Assembly (NCBI GenBank): GCA_963814855.1
Contig: CAWFEL010000007.1
Location: 1-64,000 of the forward strand
Direction of reading: 5' to 3'
DNA length: 64,000 bases
Origin: Palsa-295 sp963814855
GTDB lineage: Bacteria > Acidobacteriota > Terriglobia > Acidiferrales > UBA7541
Shown here: positions 24,819 to 33,273 of the stretch, one piece after another
Numbering within the stretch: position 1 is the stretch's first letter
How the letters are laid out: each line of letters opens with the position of its first letter
Notes under the pieces: generated by a model
Database searches by the model: none
Seen by the model: the letters and a program-made list of their open reading frames with translations, nothing else
What the model was told of the DNA's origin: nothing
Translations under genes and position numbers: made by a program

Positions 24819-26401
24819 GGCTGCGTCTCCTGACTCTTGTTCGGCCTATACACCGGCGGGGGAGGCGCCGGTTTTTCGAAATCTTCGGGAAAATGGCGAA
24901 TCGCGCTCTGTACGGGGAAGGGAATCAATCCTCCGAGGGCGCAGAGTGAACCATCCGTCAGCACTTCGCACAAATCGCCGAGCAGTTCGAGATTTTGCGC
25001 GCGATCCTGATCGGCGATGATCTTGTCAATTACTTCTACGCCGCGCGTGGAGCCAACACGGCACGGCGTGCATTTGCCGCAGCTTTCGACCGCGCAGAAC
25101 TCCATGGCGAAGCGCGCTTGATGAGCCAGATCCACGGTGTCATCGAAGACCACGATTCCGCCATGGCCCAGCATACCCTTTCGCTCGGCAAATGCCTCAT
25201 AGTCGAGCGGAGTATCGAGCAAAGATTCCGGAAAATACGCGCCCAACGGACCGCCGGCTTGCACGGCGCGCAGCGGACGCCCGGATGCGGTGCCGCCGCC
25301 GAAATCATAGATCGCTTCGCGCAACGTGAGGCCGAAGGCCTTTTCAACGAGGCCGCCGTGCTTGATATTTCCCGCAAGCTGAATCGTCAGGGTGCCGCGG
25401 GACTTGCCCATTCCAAAATCACGATAGTATTGCGCGCCTTTGTCCAGAATGATCGGCACCGTAGCAAGCGAGATCACATTGTTGACCACAGTCGGCTGGC
25501 CGAACAAGCCTTTGATGGCCGGCAGCGGCGGTTTGAAGCGAATCTGGCCGCGCTTGCCTTCGAGGCTTTCCAGCAGGGACGTTTCCTCGCCGCATATATA
25601 CGCGCCCGCGCCCATGCGCGGCTCGAGATCGAACCTCTTGCCGCTGCCCGCGACATTTTCTCCGAGGTAACCCTTGTCGTAGGCGATGGCGATCACGCGC
25701 TGAAGTTGCCGAAACGCGTGCGGATATTCTGAACGGAGGTAGATGAAACCGCTGGTCGCGCCGACGGCGAATCCGGCGATCGTCATGCCTTCAATGAGGA
25801 CAAACGGATCGCCCTCCATGATCATGCGATCGGCGTATGTGCCGCTATCGCCTTCGTCCGCGTTGCAAACAATATATTTTTGGTGGGACGGCGTATTCAA
25901 AACCGTTTTCCACTTGATGCCGGTCGGGAATCCTGCGCCGCCGCGTCCGCGGAGACCTGAGTTCGTGACTTCTTCGACGATCGCTTCCGGCGAGAGAGTA
26001 AGCGCGCGCTCCAGGCCGCGATAGCCGCCGTGACTCACGTAATCGGAAAGCGAGAGAGGATCGGTAATGCCGCAGCGCGCGAACGTCAGGCGCTCCTGTT
26101 TTTTCAGGTAAGGAATTTCGTCGGTGACGCCGAGATGAAGGCGATGCGGTTTGCCCTCGAGGAAACCGGCGTCAAAGAGGCCCGGAACTTCGTTCGCGGT
26201 CACGGGACCGTACGCGATGCGGCCGCGAGGCGTTTCGACTTCGACAAGCGGCTCGAGCCAGAACATGCCGCGCGAGCCATTGCGGACGACCGTCGCATCG
26301 AGGCGACGCGAGGCAATCTGGTCAGCCATTGCTTTTGCAACGGCCTCGGCGCCTACCGAAAGCGCCGCTGCATCGCCCGGGACATAAATTTTCACGCTCA
26401 T
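24809..26401 (-). CDS. fdsB: NAD-dependent formate dehydrogenase beta subunit
   Basis: A 530-residue NuoF-like flavoprotein carrying FMN, the NAD+ site and a [4Fe-4S] cluster. An N-terminal thioredoxin-like part (about 1-110) is followed by the NADH-binding GLRGRGGAGFPTGIKW, the flavin segment NADEGDSGTYADR, YICGEETSLLESLEGKRGQ and the cluster motif ESCGKCTPCRVG. It passes electrons from FdsA to NAD+. Its start overlaps the fdsG stop (ATGA) and its end overlaps the fdsA start. Confidence 0.95.
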   Translation of the reverse strand: MSVKIYVPGDAAALSVGAEAVAKAMADQIASRRLDATVVRNGSRGMFWLEPLVEVETPRGRIAYGPVTANEVPGLFDAGFLEGKPHRLHLGVTDEIPYLKKQERLTFARCGITDPLSLSDYVSHGGYRGLERALTLSPEAIVEEVTNSGLRGRGGAGFPTGIKWKTVLNTPSHQKYIVCNADEGDSGTYADRMIMEGDPFVLIEGMTIAGFAVGATSGFIYLRSEYPHAFRQLQRVIAIAYDKGYLGENVAGSGKRFDLEPRMGAGAYICGEETSLLESLEGKRGQIRFKPPLPAIKGLFGQPTVVNNVISLATVPIILDKGAQYYRDFGMGKSRGTLTIQLAGNIKHGGLVEKAFGLTLREAIYDFGGGTASGRPLRAVQAGGPLGAYFPESLLDTPLDYEAFAERKGMLGHGGIVVFDDTVDLAHQARFAMEFCAVESCGKCTPCRVGSTRGVEVIDKIIADQDRAQNLELLGDLCEVLTDGSLCALGGLIPFPVQSAIRHFPEDFEKPAPPPPVYRPNKSQETQPWR

Positions 26402-26877
26402 GCGTGCCTCTTGGCGTCGTCAATCAGGAAATCGGCAACATCTGACGATACGCGACCATAGAGTTTTCCATCGAGCATGACGGCGGGCGAGAGAGCGCAA
26501 TTTCCGAGGCAGTAAACCGCTTCGACCGTGAAACTGCGATCTTCGGTGGTCTGGCCCAGTTTGACACCGAGGCGATTCTCGACGTGCCCGATCGTTTTCT
26601 CGCAGCCCATTGATTGGCAGGCTTCCGCGCGACACATTTTCAGGACGTGGCGGCCGGGCGCATCGTGACGAAAATCATGGTAGAAGCTGATGACGCCGTG
26701 CACCTCGGCATGGGAAAGGTTGAGGGCACTGGCGATGAGGGGGACCGCGGCTTTATCCACGTAACCGAACTCATCCTGCAGAGCGTGCAGCATGGGAAGC
26801 AGCGCGCCGGGGAGGCGCTCCAATTCCTGAATGCGCGCTAGAGCTCGATCGGCGTCCCAATCCTGACTATGGCTCAT
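26398..26877 (-). CDS. fdsG: NAD-dependent formate dehydrogenase gamma subunit
   Basis: A 159-residue NuoE-like [2Fe-2S] protein. Cluster ligands are visible in MCRAEACQSMGC and CLGNCALSPAVML. The N-terminus (LPGALLPMLHALQDEFGYVD and HAEVHGVISFYHDF) is typical of the family. First gene of fdsGBAD; together the operon encodes a soluble, NAD-linked formate dehydrogenase. No fdsC (sulfurtransferase) gene follows fdsA here. Confidence 0.95.
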   Translation of the reverse strand: MSHSQDWDADRALARIQELERLPGALLPMLHALQDEFGYVDKAAVPLIASALNLSHAEVHGVISFYHDFRHDAPGRHVLKMCRAEACQSMGCEKTIGHVENRLGVKLGQTTEDRSFTVEAVYCLGNCALSPAVMLDGKLYGRVSSDVADFLIDDAKRHA

Positions 26878-27154
26878 GCGAAGTTGTCTCTAACTCCCGA
26901 CCCTACAGAGAGATATGGTCCGCGCAAACTTCAACTGCCCGGCAGTCAATGCCAATTCTAACACACCCATGTTGAGGTGATTATGATTTTGTCTGGCCTG
27001 CGAATATTACGCGGCTGCGTCGTGTTGTAAGAATGATGCAACCAATAGGTAACTTTCTTCGTTCCAACTGCGATTTTAGAGTGGACACATTGGCCGTTGT
27101 GGCTCAAATTAAGGATGCAGGCGAGGCGTTGGGACGCTTCTGGGGAGATAGGCG

Positions 27155-27874
27155 ATGAGGCAGACTGCATTTCTGTTCGCGGCGATCCTTCTTGTTGCGG
27201 CCAGTGCGGGCGCACAAGCCAATCCAGACAATTCTCTGCCGCTTGCACCTGTGGCTCCGGAAGCTACGGCTGCGACCACTTCTTCTGCGCCGTCGCTCTT
27301 TGCCATGAATGCTGCCCCGGCCCTGACTGCGGCGAGCACACCCGGCGCCGCGGCGTTCGCAGCGCCGTCATCGAGTTCAACCGATCAGCAGCAACCGGGC
27401 GTCTACGGCGTGTTTCAAAATTACAATTGGCAGGCAACCGCCGGATACACTTTTTTCCGGTTCTATCTTGTGCCTCGTGTGACTTTAAACTTGAACGGCC
27501 TCAATCTTGGCATGGTGTATTACCCCGGCGGGCACTGGTATGCAGCAGACGGTGAGTTCGTCGGTGCGTGGGGATCGTTAATCGGATATACCGCGAAATA
27601 CGTCCAAGGCATGGGTGGTGGGCGAGTTCGCTGGTCCGCGCCGCGCGGGATCGAAGTTTGGGGTCACGTCCTGGTCGGGGGATCGCACTTTCTGCCGCAA
27701 ACATCATTCGGCAACCAGTCTGCATTTGCCTACGAAGCAGGCGGCGGAGTTGACCTCAACATTCATCAGAAGCGGATTGCGTATCGCGTGAGCGCGAACA
27801 TGGTCGGTACGCGCTATTTCAGCACCTATCAGTACAGTCCCAACGTAAATGCGGGCATCGTCTTCAAATTCTAA
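27155..27874 (+). CDS. Outer-membrane beta-barrel protein
   Basis: A 239-residue exported protein. A signal peptide (FLFAAILLVAASAGAQA) is followed by an Ala/Ser/Pro-rich linker to about residue 80, then alternating aromatic beta strands (YTFFRFYLVPRVTLNLNG) ending in NAGIVFKF, a terminal-Phe barrel signal. The layout is that of small OmpA/OmpW-type barrels. GGGGAG lies about 9 nt before the ATG. No specific substrate can be assigned. Confidence 0.8.
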   Translation: MRQTAFLFAAILLVAASAGAQANPDNSLPLAPVAPEATAATTSSAPSLFAMNAAPALTAASTPGAAAFAAPSSSSTDQQQPGVYGVFQNYNWQATAGYTFFRFYLVPRVTLNLNGLNLGMVYYPGGHWYAADGEFVGAWGSLIGYTAKYVQGMGGGRVRWSAPRGIEVWGHVLVGGSHFLPQTSFGNQSAFAYEAGGGVDLNIHQKRIAYRVSANMVGTRYFSTYQYSPNVNAGIVFKF

Positions 27875-27938
27875 CCAGCGAGTCTCACTTCGTTCTTACC
27901 TTCGCTACCCGGCTGAGAATCGTGCGCGATCGCTTGCG

Positions 27939-29546
27939 CTAATTTGCGGTTCTTAGTGGCTTGAGGAAGCGGCTGAAGAGAGCGCGAGCCTCCTCGAGTC
28001 CCAGAACCCAAGTTCCCGCAAAGTAGATGATTCCGTAAGGCCCCAAGACGAGCAGCGCGAGAAGAATCGGGCCGTGGTGTCCGCCGAAGCGATGTATTGC
28101 CCAGCCTGCGGCTGCGGCCGCCAGGGCCGTTGCCCAGAGCTTGGCGAGGTAATCTGCAGGAAGTCCGGTGCGGCCGATTCGCCGGTTCAGCGTGCGACGC
28201 AGAAGGTGGAACTCGACCCAAGAGGCGATTCCAGCGGAGATGGTGAGACCGGCAACACCCCAGCGCGCCTCAATTCCAAGAATGCGGGGAAGCGGGAGCG
28301 CGCAAAAATATCCAAGAACAATCGTCAGGACCACGCGGACGATGGCGAAGCGCAACGGCGTGCGAGTGTCGCGCAACGCGTAATAGGTGGATGAATAGAG
28401 CCTGCCGAGCGTGGAGGCGAGAAGGCCAACGGTAGCACCAGCGAGAATGCCCCAAACGTACATCACGTCCGTTTGCGTGAATCGCCCCGTACGGTAAATT
28501 GCTCCGACGACGACATCGCCCAAAATGAGAAATGCCGCGACGGATGGCACGACGAAAAACGCGATCTGCCGCAGACCGCGGTTCAGGCGCCCGCGCAGCG
28601 TTTCGGCAACCTCGATTTCGTTTCCCAGCGCGCCGGACATTTGCGGCAGCTCCGCCGCGGAGACCGACATTCCAAAGAGGCTGACGGGAAGCGTGTAAAG
28701 AGTTTGCGCGTACGAGAGCCCGGCGACCGCGCCGGTTATTTGGATCAGGCTGGCGAGCCATACGTCCGCGTAGGCGCTGATTTGCACGACGCCGCGTCCG
28801 AGAAATACGGGAAAGAAATTGCGCACGATGGTCTTCACGTTTTCGGAGTGATATCCGAGCGACAGGCGCAGTCCACGCAGCAGGCGCAGTACGGTGGGCA
28901 ATTGAATCAGGACCTGCAGCGCGCTCCCGGCCACCGAGCCCCAGGCCAGAATTCCCGCGAGTGGAACCTGTGCGTAGCGGCGTCCAAAGACCAATAATGT
29001 CCCGATCATCGCAGCGTTCCAGATGACCGGCGCGGTGTAGGAGAGGAAAAAGCGGCGATGACTATTGAGGATTCCCAGGCACCAGGCGGAAAAAACGAGC
29101 AGGCCCGCGCCGGGGAAAAGAATGCGGACGAGTTGAATCGTTAATTCACGCTTTTCACCGTGAAATCCCCAGACGACGACGTCAATCAAATAAGGAGTCG
29201 CGAGGACGCCGATCAGAACGATTGTCGAAATCGTCAGCGCGAGAAGGCCGGCGACGGCGCCTGCGGTGCGCCGCGCCTCATCATCGTCGTTCCGCGCCAG
29301 CAAGCCCGCGTACACGGGAATAAACGAGGCGGAAAGCACGCCTTCGCCAAACATATTCTGCAGAAAATTGGGAATGCGGAATGCGGCGCGAAAGGCGTCC
29401 GCTACGTCGGAGTTACCGAAATAGTGTGCGAAGACGCGGTCGCGAATCAGGCCCGCGACGCGGCTCAGGAAGATTCCCGTACCGACCAGAAACGCATAGC
29501 GCCGCGATTCCGATCCAGCCGCCTGGCTATCCGCGGAGTGCGTCAC
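27939..29546 (-). CDS. murJ: Lipid II flippase MurJ
   Basis: A 535-residue inner-membrane protein with about 14 transmembrane helices that flips lipid-linked peptidoglycan precursors to the periplasm. The N-terminal FLSRVAGLIRDRVFAHYFG and RIPNFLQNMFGEGVLSASFIP stretches are the MurJ/MviN signature. Length fits the family. It follows the PEGA-domain gene on the same strand after a gap of 174 nt. Confidence 0.95.
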   Translation of the reverse strand: MTHSADSQAAGSESRRYAFLVGTGIFLSRVAGLIRDRVFAHYFGNSDVADAFRAAFRIPNFLQNMFGEGVLSASFIPVYAGLLARNDDDEARRTAGAVAGLLALTISTIVLIGVLATPYLIDVVVWGFHGEKRELTIQLVRILFPGAGLLVFSAWCLGILNSHRRFFLSYTAPVIWNAAMIGTLLVFGRRYAQVPLAGILAWGSVAGSALQVLIQLPTVLRLLRGLRLSLGYHSENVKTIVRNFFPVFLGRGVVQISAYADVWLASLIQITGAVAGLSYAQTLYTLPVSLFGMSVSAAELPQMSGALGNEIEVAETLRGRLNRGLRQIAFFVVPSVAAFLILGDVVVGAIYRTGRFTQTDVMYVWGILAGATVGLLASTLGRLYSSTYYALRDTRTPLRFAIVRVVLTIVLGYFCALPLPRILGIEARWGVAGLTISAGIASWVEFHLLRRTLNRRIGRTGLPADYLAKLWATALAAAAAGWAIHRFGGHHGPILLALLVLGPYGIIYFAGTWVLGLEEARALFSRFLKPLRTAN

Positions 29547-29720
29547 GGCCAGAACGGAGCCGGCGCGCAGGTGAATTGGAAGCGATTCATGGCTGTGGGT
29601 TCATCGGCGAGAATAGCACGGGAAACAGGCGCGAAAACGAACCTGCTGGGCTGGAAGTGTCCATGCTGAAACGCTGTTGTAATGGATGGCGGCGCGTTCG
29701 GCGAGGATCTTGGGGGAAAA

Positions 29721-30413
29721 TCAGGGCGATGCGCTGAGGACGGGGTGCAGGGTGAGTTGGCTGTCTTTCAGAACTTCGAGGTCGCGGGTCCAGGCCTGCT
29801 TGCCCTGGGATTTCACTTCGACGCGATGAGACCCGCTTGCGAGATGGATGGTCGAAGGAGTCTGGCCTACAAATTTCCCGTCCACGTAAATTTCGGCGCC
29901 CGGAGGATCGGACGCGATCATCACGGTGCCGTCCGGCACCTGCGCGTCGGCATTCTTAGCGACTGCGGTCGCGGCGGAAGCGGGGCGCAGCGGCCCGTCG
30001 TGGCCAATTGTTTCCACAGGAGCACTTCCGTACGACACAGGATCGAGCTTGATATCGAAGCGGCCCGACTTGAGCAGGAAATAATTTCCGTGATGGCGCC
30101 CGTTAACCGCAACCCACTCGAAAGGGCCCTCGGTAAGAGTTTTCTGCTCGGTGAGATAGCCATTCATTGAAACTTTCACGGTCATGGAATGATCGAGACG
30201 AGCGCCGAAAACCGTGTGCGTCTTGTGAAAATATCCGCCGGGATAGTCAATCGTATAGGGCGTCGTGCCGGCAGCGTGGCCATCAATTTCGACGGAGGCG
30301 CCGGCGGGCGAGCTTGTGATCGTCAGAGTTTCAGCATTCGTTCGCGGGGCGAGCAGGAGGCAGGCGAGCAGCGCGAGCGATGCATAGAGACAGTGTCTCC
30401 TCGATGGCTGCAT
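29721..30413 (-). CDS. Secreted PEGA-domain protein
   Basis: A 230-residue exported protein: signal peptide (YASLALLACLLLAPRTNA) and two PEGA repeats, one at about residues 28-90 (TITSSPAGASVEIDG) and one at about 160-225 (MIASDPPGAEIYVDGKFVG). PEGA domains are surface or periplasmic beta modules of unclear binding role. GGAGGG precedes the ATG by 5-6 nt. Upstream of murJ on the same strand. Confidence 0.85.
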   Translation of the reverse strand: MQPSRRHCLYASLALLACLLLAPRTNAETLTITSSPAGASVEIDGHAAGTTPYTIDYPGGYFHKTHTVFGARLDHSMTVKVSMNGYLTEQKTLTEGPFEWVAVNGRHHGNYFLLKSGRFDIKLDPVSYGSAPVETIGHDGPLRPASAATAVAKNADAQVPDGTVMIASDPPGAEIYVDGKFVGQTPSTIHLASGSHRVEVKSQGKQAWTRDLEVLKDSQLTLHPVLSASP

Positions 30414-30716
30414 CGGAGCCCTCCGAGGGAATTAGAAAGAGGAACGATGCTACTTACTCGAACGGGTGTCAATCCGCAGAAATACGGAGTCCGCGGCAGC
30501 GACTTTGCGCGCGTAACGGCGAGTAACAGGCCGCATTCTCATACACTTGCCGAAACGGGAATGCCGGATGGTTCCTTTTGGGGGCCGCGAGCAACTAAAT
30601 TCGCATTCTTGAAACCAATACCGAAACCCCGCATCTAAACGAGAGGACGTCTGCGCGTAGGCGATGAGTTGCCAGCGCGCGACGCCCAGCTTTTAACCCA
30701 CAGGAGCCAAGGAAAA
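30414..30716. other. Divergent intergenic region, no gene seen
   Basis: About 300 nt between the PEGA gene (minus) and the 114-residue protein gene (plus). It must hold both promoters. I see no convincing promoter pair, inverted repeat or ORF; the only clear signal is the GGAGCCAAGGAAAA ribosome-binding region at its end. Confidence 0.5.
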
Positions 30717-31061
30717 ATGCGCATTCGTGCAACTCGATCAATCGCAGCCCTAGCGGTTCTTTTTCTCGCAGTGCCCCTTTTTGCCGCCAAGAACGCGGCG
30801 GGCACCAACTCGGCCACATTCTCAGTGCGTGAAGCCACCACGATCGGCCAAACACAGCTGAAGCCCGGCGACTACACACTGCAGGCGGTAGACGGCCAGA
30901 ATGAGCTCGCGATCCTGCAAAACGGAAAAATGGTCGGCAAAGCCGCGTGCCACTGGATCGCGCTGCCGGCAAAGCCGCAGGCGTCGCAAGTGCTGACGGA
31001 TAGCGGTAAGGTGACGCAGGTAAATTTCAGAGGTAACACGCAGGCGGTCCAGCTAGACTAA
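30717..31061 (+). CDS. Small secreted protein, function unknown
   Basis: A 114-residue exported protein: signal peptide (TRSIAALAVLFLAVPLFA, cleavage near FAAKN), then a compact beta-rich body with TIGQTQLKPGDYTLQAVDG and a terminal VNFRGNTQAVQLD. Proteins with this GxTxLxPGxYTL pattern are common in Acidobacteria and are unassigned. Start at ATG 30717 after AAGGAAAA. A 13-bp stem-loop follows the stop. Confidence 0.75.
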   Translation: MRIRATRSIAALAVLFLAVPLFAAKNAAGTNSATFSVREATTIGQTQLKPGDYTLQAVDGQNELAILQNGKMVGKAACHWIALPAKPQASQVLTDSGKVTQVNFRGNTQAVQLD

Positions 31062-31073
31062 GCTCTGCCGGGC

Positions 31074-31105
31074 CGAAGAAGGCTGAATTGGCTCAGCCTT
31101 CTTCG
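31074..31105. terminator. Bidirectional terminator-like stem-loop
   Basis: CGAAGAAGGCTGA and TCAGCCTTCTTCG, a 13-bp perfect stem with a 6-nt loop, between the convergent 114-residue protein gene (ends 31061) and the S9 peptidase gene (ends 31132). No strong T-run on either side. Confidence 0.6.
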
Positions 31106-31131
31106 ACCGCGGATGAGCTCGAATTTAGCCG

Positions 31132-33225
31132 CTACTTCAGATAGGTGGCGAGCCAGCCCAGAAACGTGTTGTACCAAAGCTCGCTATTCTGCGGCTTCAA
31201 AATCCAGTGGCCCTCGTCGGGGAACACGAGGAGTTTGGACGGCACGCCCTGGCGTTGCAATGCCGAGAAAAACTCCAGGCTCTGCGTGTACGGCACGCGG
31301 TAATCCAGTTCGCCTGCGATCACGAGCGTCGGCGTCTTGAACTTTCCGAGCGCGCCGGCGTATTCGACTGGAGACCACTTTTTGTATAGCTCCGGACTTG
31401 ACCACGGAGTTCCACCGAACTCCCAATCCTCGAACCAAAGCTCTTCGGTTGCGTAACTCGCGACTTCATCCCAGTCGCCCGCATGGCTGATCAGGCATTT
31501 GAAGCGGCCGGAATGCGTGGCGATCCAGTCGGTCATGTATCCGCCGAAGGAACCTCCAGCGGCGGCCATGCGCGAACTATCAATGAACGGATATTTCGCG
31601 ATAGAGGCGTCCAGGCCTTTCATCAAATCCTCGTAAACTTTTCCGCCCCAATCTCGGCTGATTTCCTCCGTAAACTTGTGGCCGTATCCGAAGGAGCCGC
31701 GGGGATTGATCATCAGGACGACGTAGCCGGGAGCAGCCATCACTTGGGGATTCCACCGGTAAAACCAGTTGTCGTCCCACTCGCCCTGCGGACCGCCGTG
31801 GATCAGCAGGAGCAGAGGATATTTTTTTGAGGCGTCGAAATGCGGCGGGCGAAGCAACAGGCCTTCGACCTGCGTTTTCGCCGCGCCTTCGAACCAGATG
31901 GGCTCCGCGGGCGGGAGGTCGAGCTGCGATAGCAGGGCACTATTGGCATGAGTGAGCTGGCGGACGCCTGTGCCGTCGGAATTTGCCGTGAAAACTTCCG
32001 AGGGCATGGCGATGTTCGTGCGCGTGAAGGCGAGTGTGCGGCCGTCCCGGCTGATGTCGAAGTCGGCGTTGAAACTATCGGCGAGGATTAGTTTCGGGAT
32101 GCTGCCGACGCTCGCGGCGATTGAATAGAGCGGCATCTGAGCTTTTTCTTCCGTTTGGAAGTAGATGTTCTTGCTGTCGGCGGACCAGGCTGCCGAATCT
32201 ACGTTGCGGTCAAAATTCTCGGTGAGGTTCGTGATTTTGCCGCTAGCGCGATCGTAAAGCATCAGGCGCCAGCGATCGCTTTCGTATCCGGGCTGCAACT
32301 GGGCGCGATAGGCGATCCATTTTCCGTCCGGCGAATAGGCAGGGCCCCAATCGTCGGCGGGATTGGTCGTGATGCGCTTGGGCTCAGCGCCGCCGCTGGA
32401 CGGAACGGTGAAGAGATCGCCGTTCGTGCTCGTGGCTTCGTCCTTGTCTGTGTTCGCGGTGAAGCAAAGTTCGAGGCTGTCGGGCGAGAAGGCGATGGCT
32501 TCGGCGCCGTCGAGGCTGAATGGAGGTACGTCGTAATCTGCGCCCGGAGTGAGGTCGCGCGGAGTTCCGCCGCTGGCGGCGACGACGAAAAGGTGGCTGC
32601 GCTTGCCGTCCGACCACGTGGTCCAGTGGCGGTAGAGGAGCTTCTCGGCCACGTAAGCCTTTACCTTGCTCTTCGCTTTCGCGGCATCGCGCGCGGCATT
32701 GCAGGCGTCGTCGTTGCAATCGGGATAGACGCTGGAGGTGATGGCAATCCATTTTCCGTCTGGCGACCAGATTTCATTGTCCGCGCCGCCGGAAAGGGAA
32801 GTGACCTTCACCGGAGCGCCGCCATCAACGGGGATTGTGTAGACCTGCGCGATGCCGTCGGACGAAGCGAGAAACGAGAGACTCTTGCCGTCCGGCGACC
32901 AGCGGGCGCGCTCGTCGCTGCCGCCGTGCGTTAATTGACGAGGCTCGCCGCCTGCGACGGTGACGATCCATATGTTCTTAACGAGATGATTCGCGTCGTA
33001 ATCCGGAGTGGCGACTCCGTAGGCGACCCATTTGCCATCCGGAGAAATCTGCGGGTCACTGAGGCGGTGCATGGAAATCAAATCGTGGAATGTGACCGGG
33101 CGCTTATCGGGCGTCTGCGCGCTGGCGGAACGCGCAACCGACGACGCGCCTACCACGGCGGCAAACAACGCGACGCTTAGAGCAACGATGGTCCGTGCGG
33201 TCCCGCTGCGATAGGTCTGAGTCAT
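31132..33225 (-). CDS. Secreted S9 family peptidase (acylaminoacyl-peptidase type)
   Basis: A 697-residue exported serine peptidase. Signal peptide (ALSVALFAAVVGASSVARSA), then a beta-propeller domain of PD40-like repeats (SPDGKWVAYGV, SPDGKSLSFLA, SPDGKWIAITS), then an alpha/beta-hydrolase domain with nucleophile in AAGGSFGGYMTDW, Asp in IAGELDYRVPYTQ and His in FPDEGHWILK. Cleaves short peptides in the periplasm or outside. GGAGGT sits 4-5 nt before the ATG. The M61 peptidase gene lies just upstream on the same strand. Confidence 0.93.
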   Translation of the reverse strand: MTQTYRSGTARTIVALSVALFAAVVGASSVARSASAQTPDKRPVTFHDLISMHRLSDPQISPDGKWVAYGVATPDYDANHLVKNIWIVTVAGGEPRQLTHGGSDERARWSPDGKSLSFLASSDGIAQVYTIPVDGGAPVKVTSLSGGADNEIWSPDGKWIAITSSVYPDCNDDACNAARDAAKAKSKVKAYVAEKLLYRHWTTWSDGKRSHLFVVAASGGTPRDLTPGADYDVPPFSLDGAEAIAFSPDSLELCFTANTDKDEATSTNGDLFTVPSSGGAEPKRITTNPADDWGPAYSPDGKWIAYRAQLQPGYESDRWRLMLYDRASGKITNLTENFDRNVDSAAWSADSKNIYFQTEEKAQMPLYSIAASVGSIPKLILADSFNADFDISRDGRTLAFTRTNIAMPSEVFTANSDGTGVRQLTHANSALLSQLDLPPAEPIWFEGAAKTQVEGLLLRPPHFDASKKYPLLLLIHGGPQGEWDDNWFYRWNPQVMAAPGYVVLMINPRGSFGYGHKFTEEISRDWGGKVYEDLMKGLDASIAKYPFIDSSRMAAAGGSFGGYMTDWIATHSGRFKCLISHAGDWDEVASYATEELWFEDWEFGGTPWSSPELYKKWSPVEYAGALGKFKTPTLVIAGELDYRVPYTQSLEFFSALQRQGVPSKLLVFPDEGHWILKPQNSELWYNTFLGWLATYLK

Positions 33226-33273
33226 GTTACCTCCAGCGCTTTCAGAAAATACGCGGCCGTCGAGCGCCCTTCG

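Noticed and set aside
32155..32934. A 259-codon open frame on the plus strand
   Set aside because: Antisense to the beta-propeller of the S9 peptidase; no start signal or domain.
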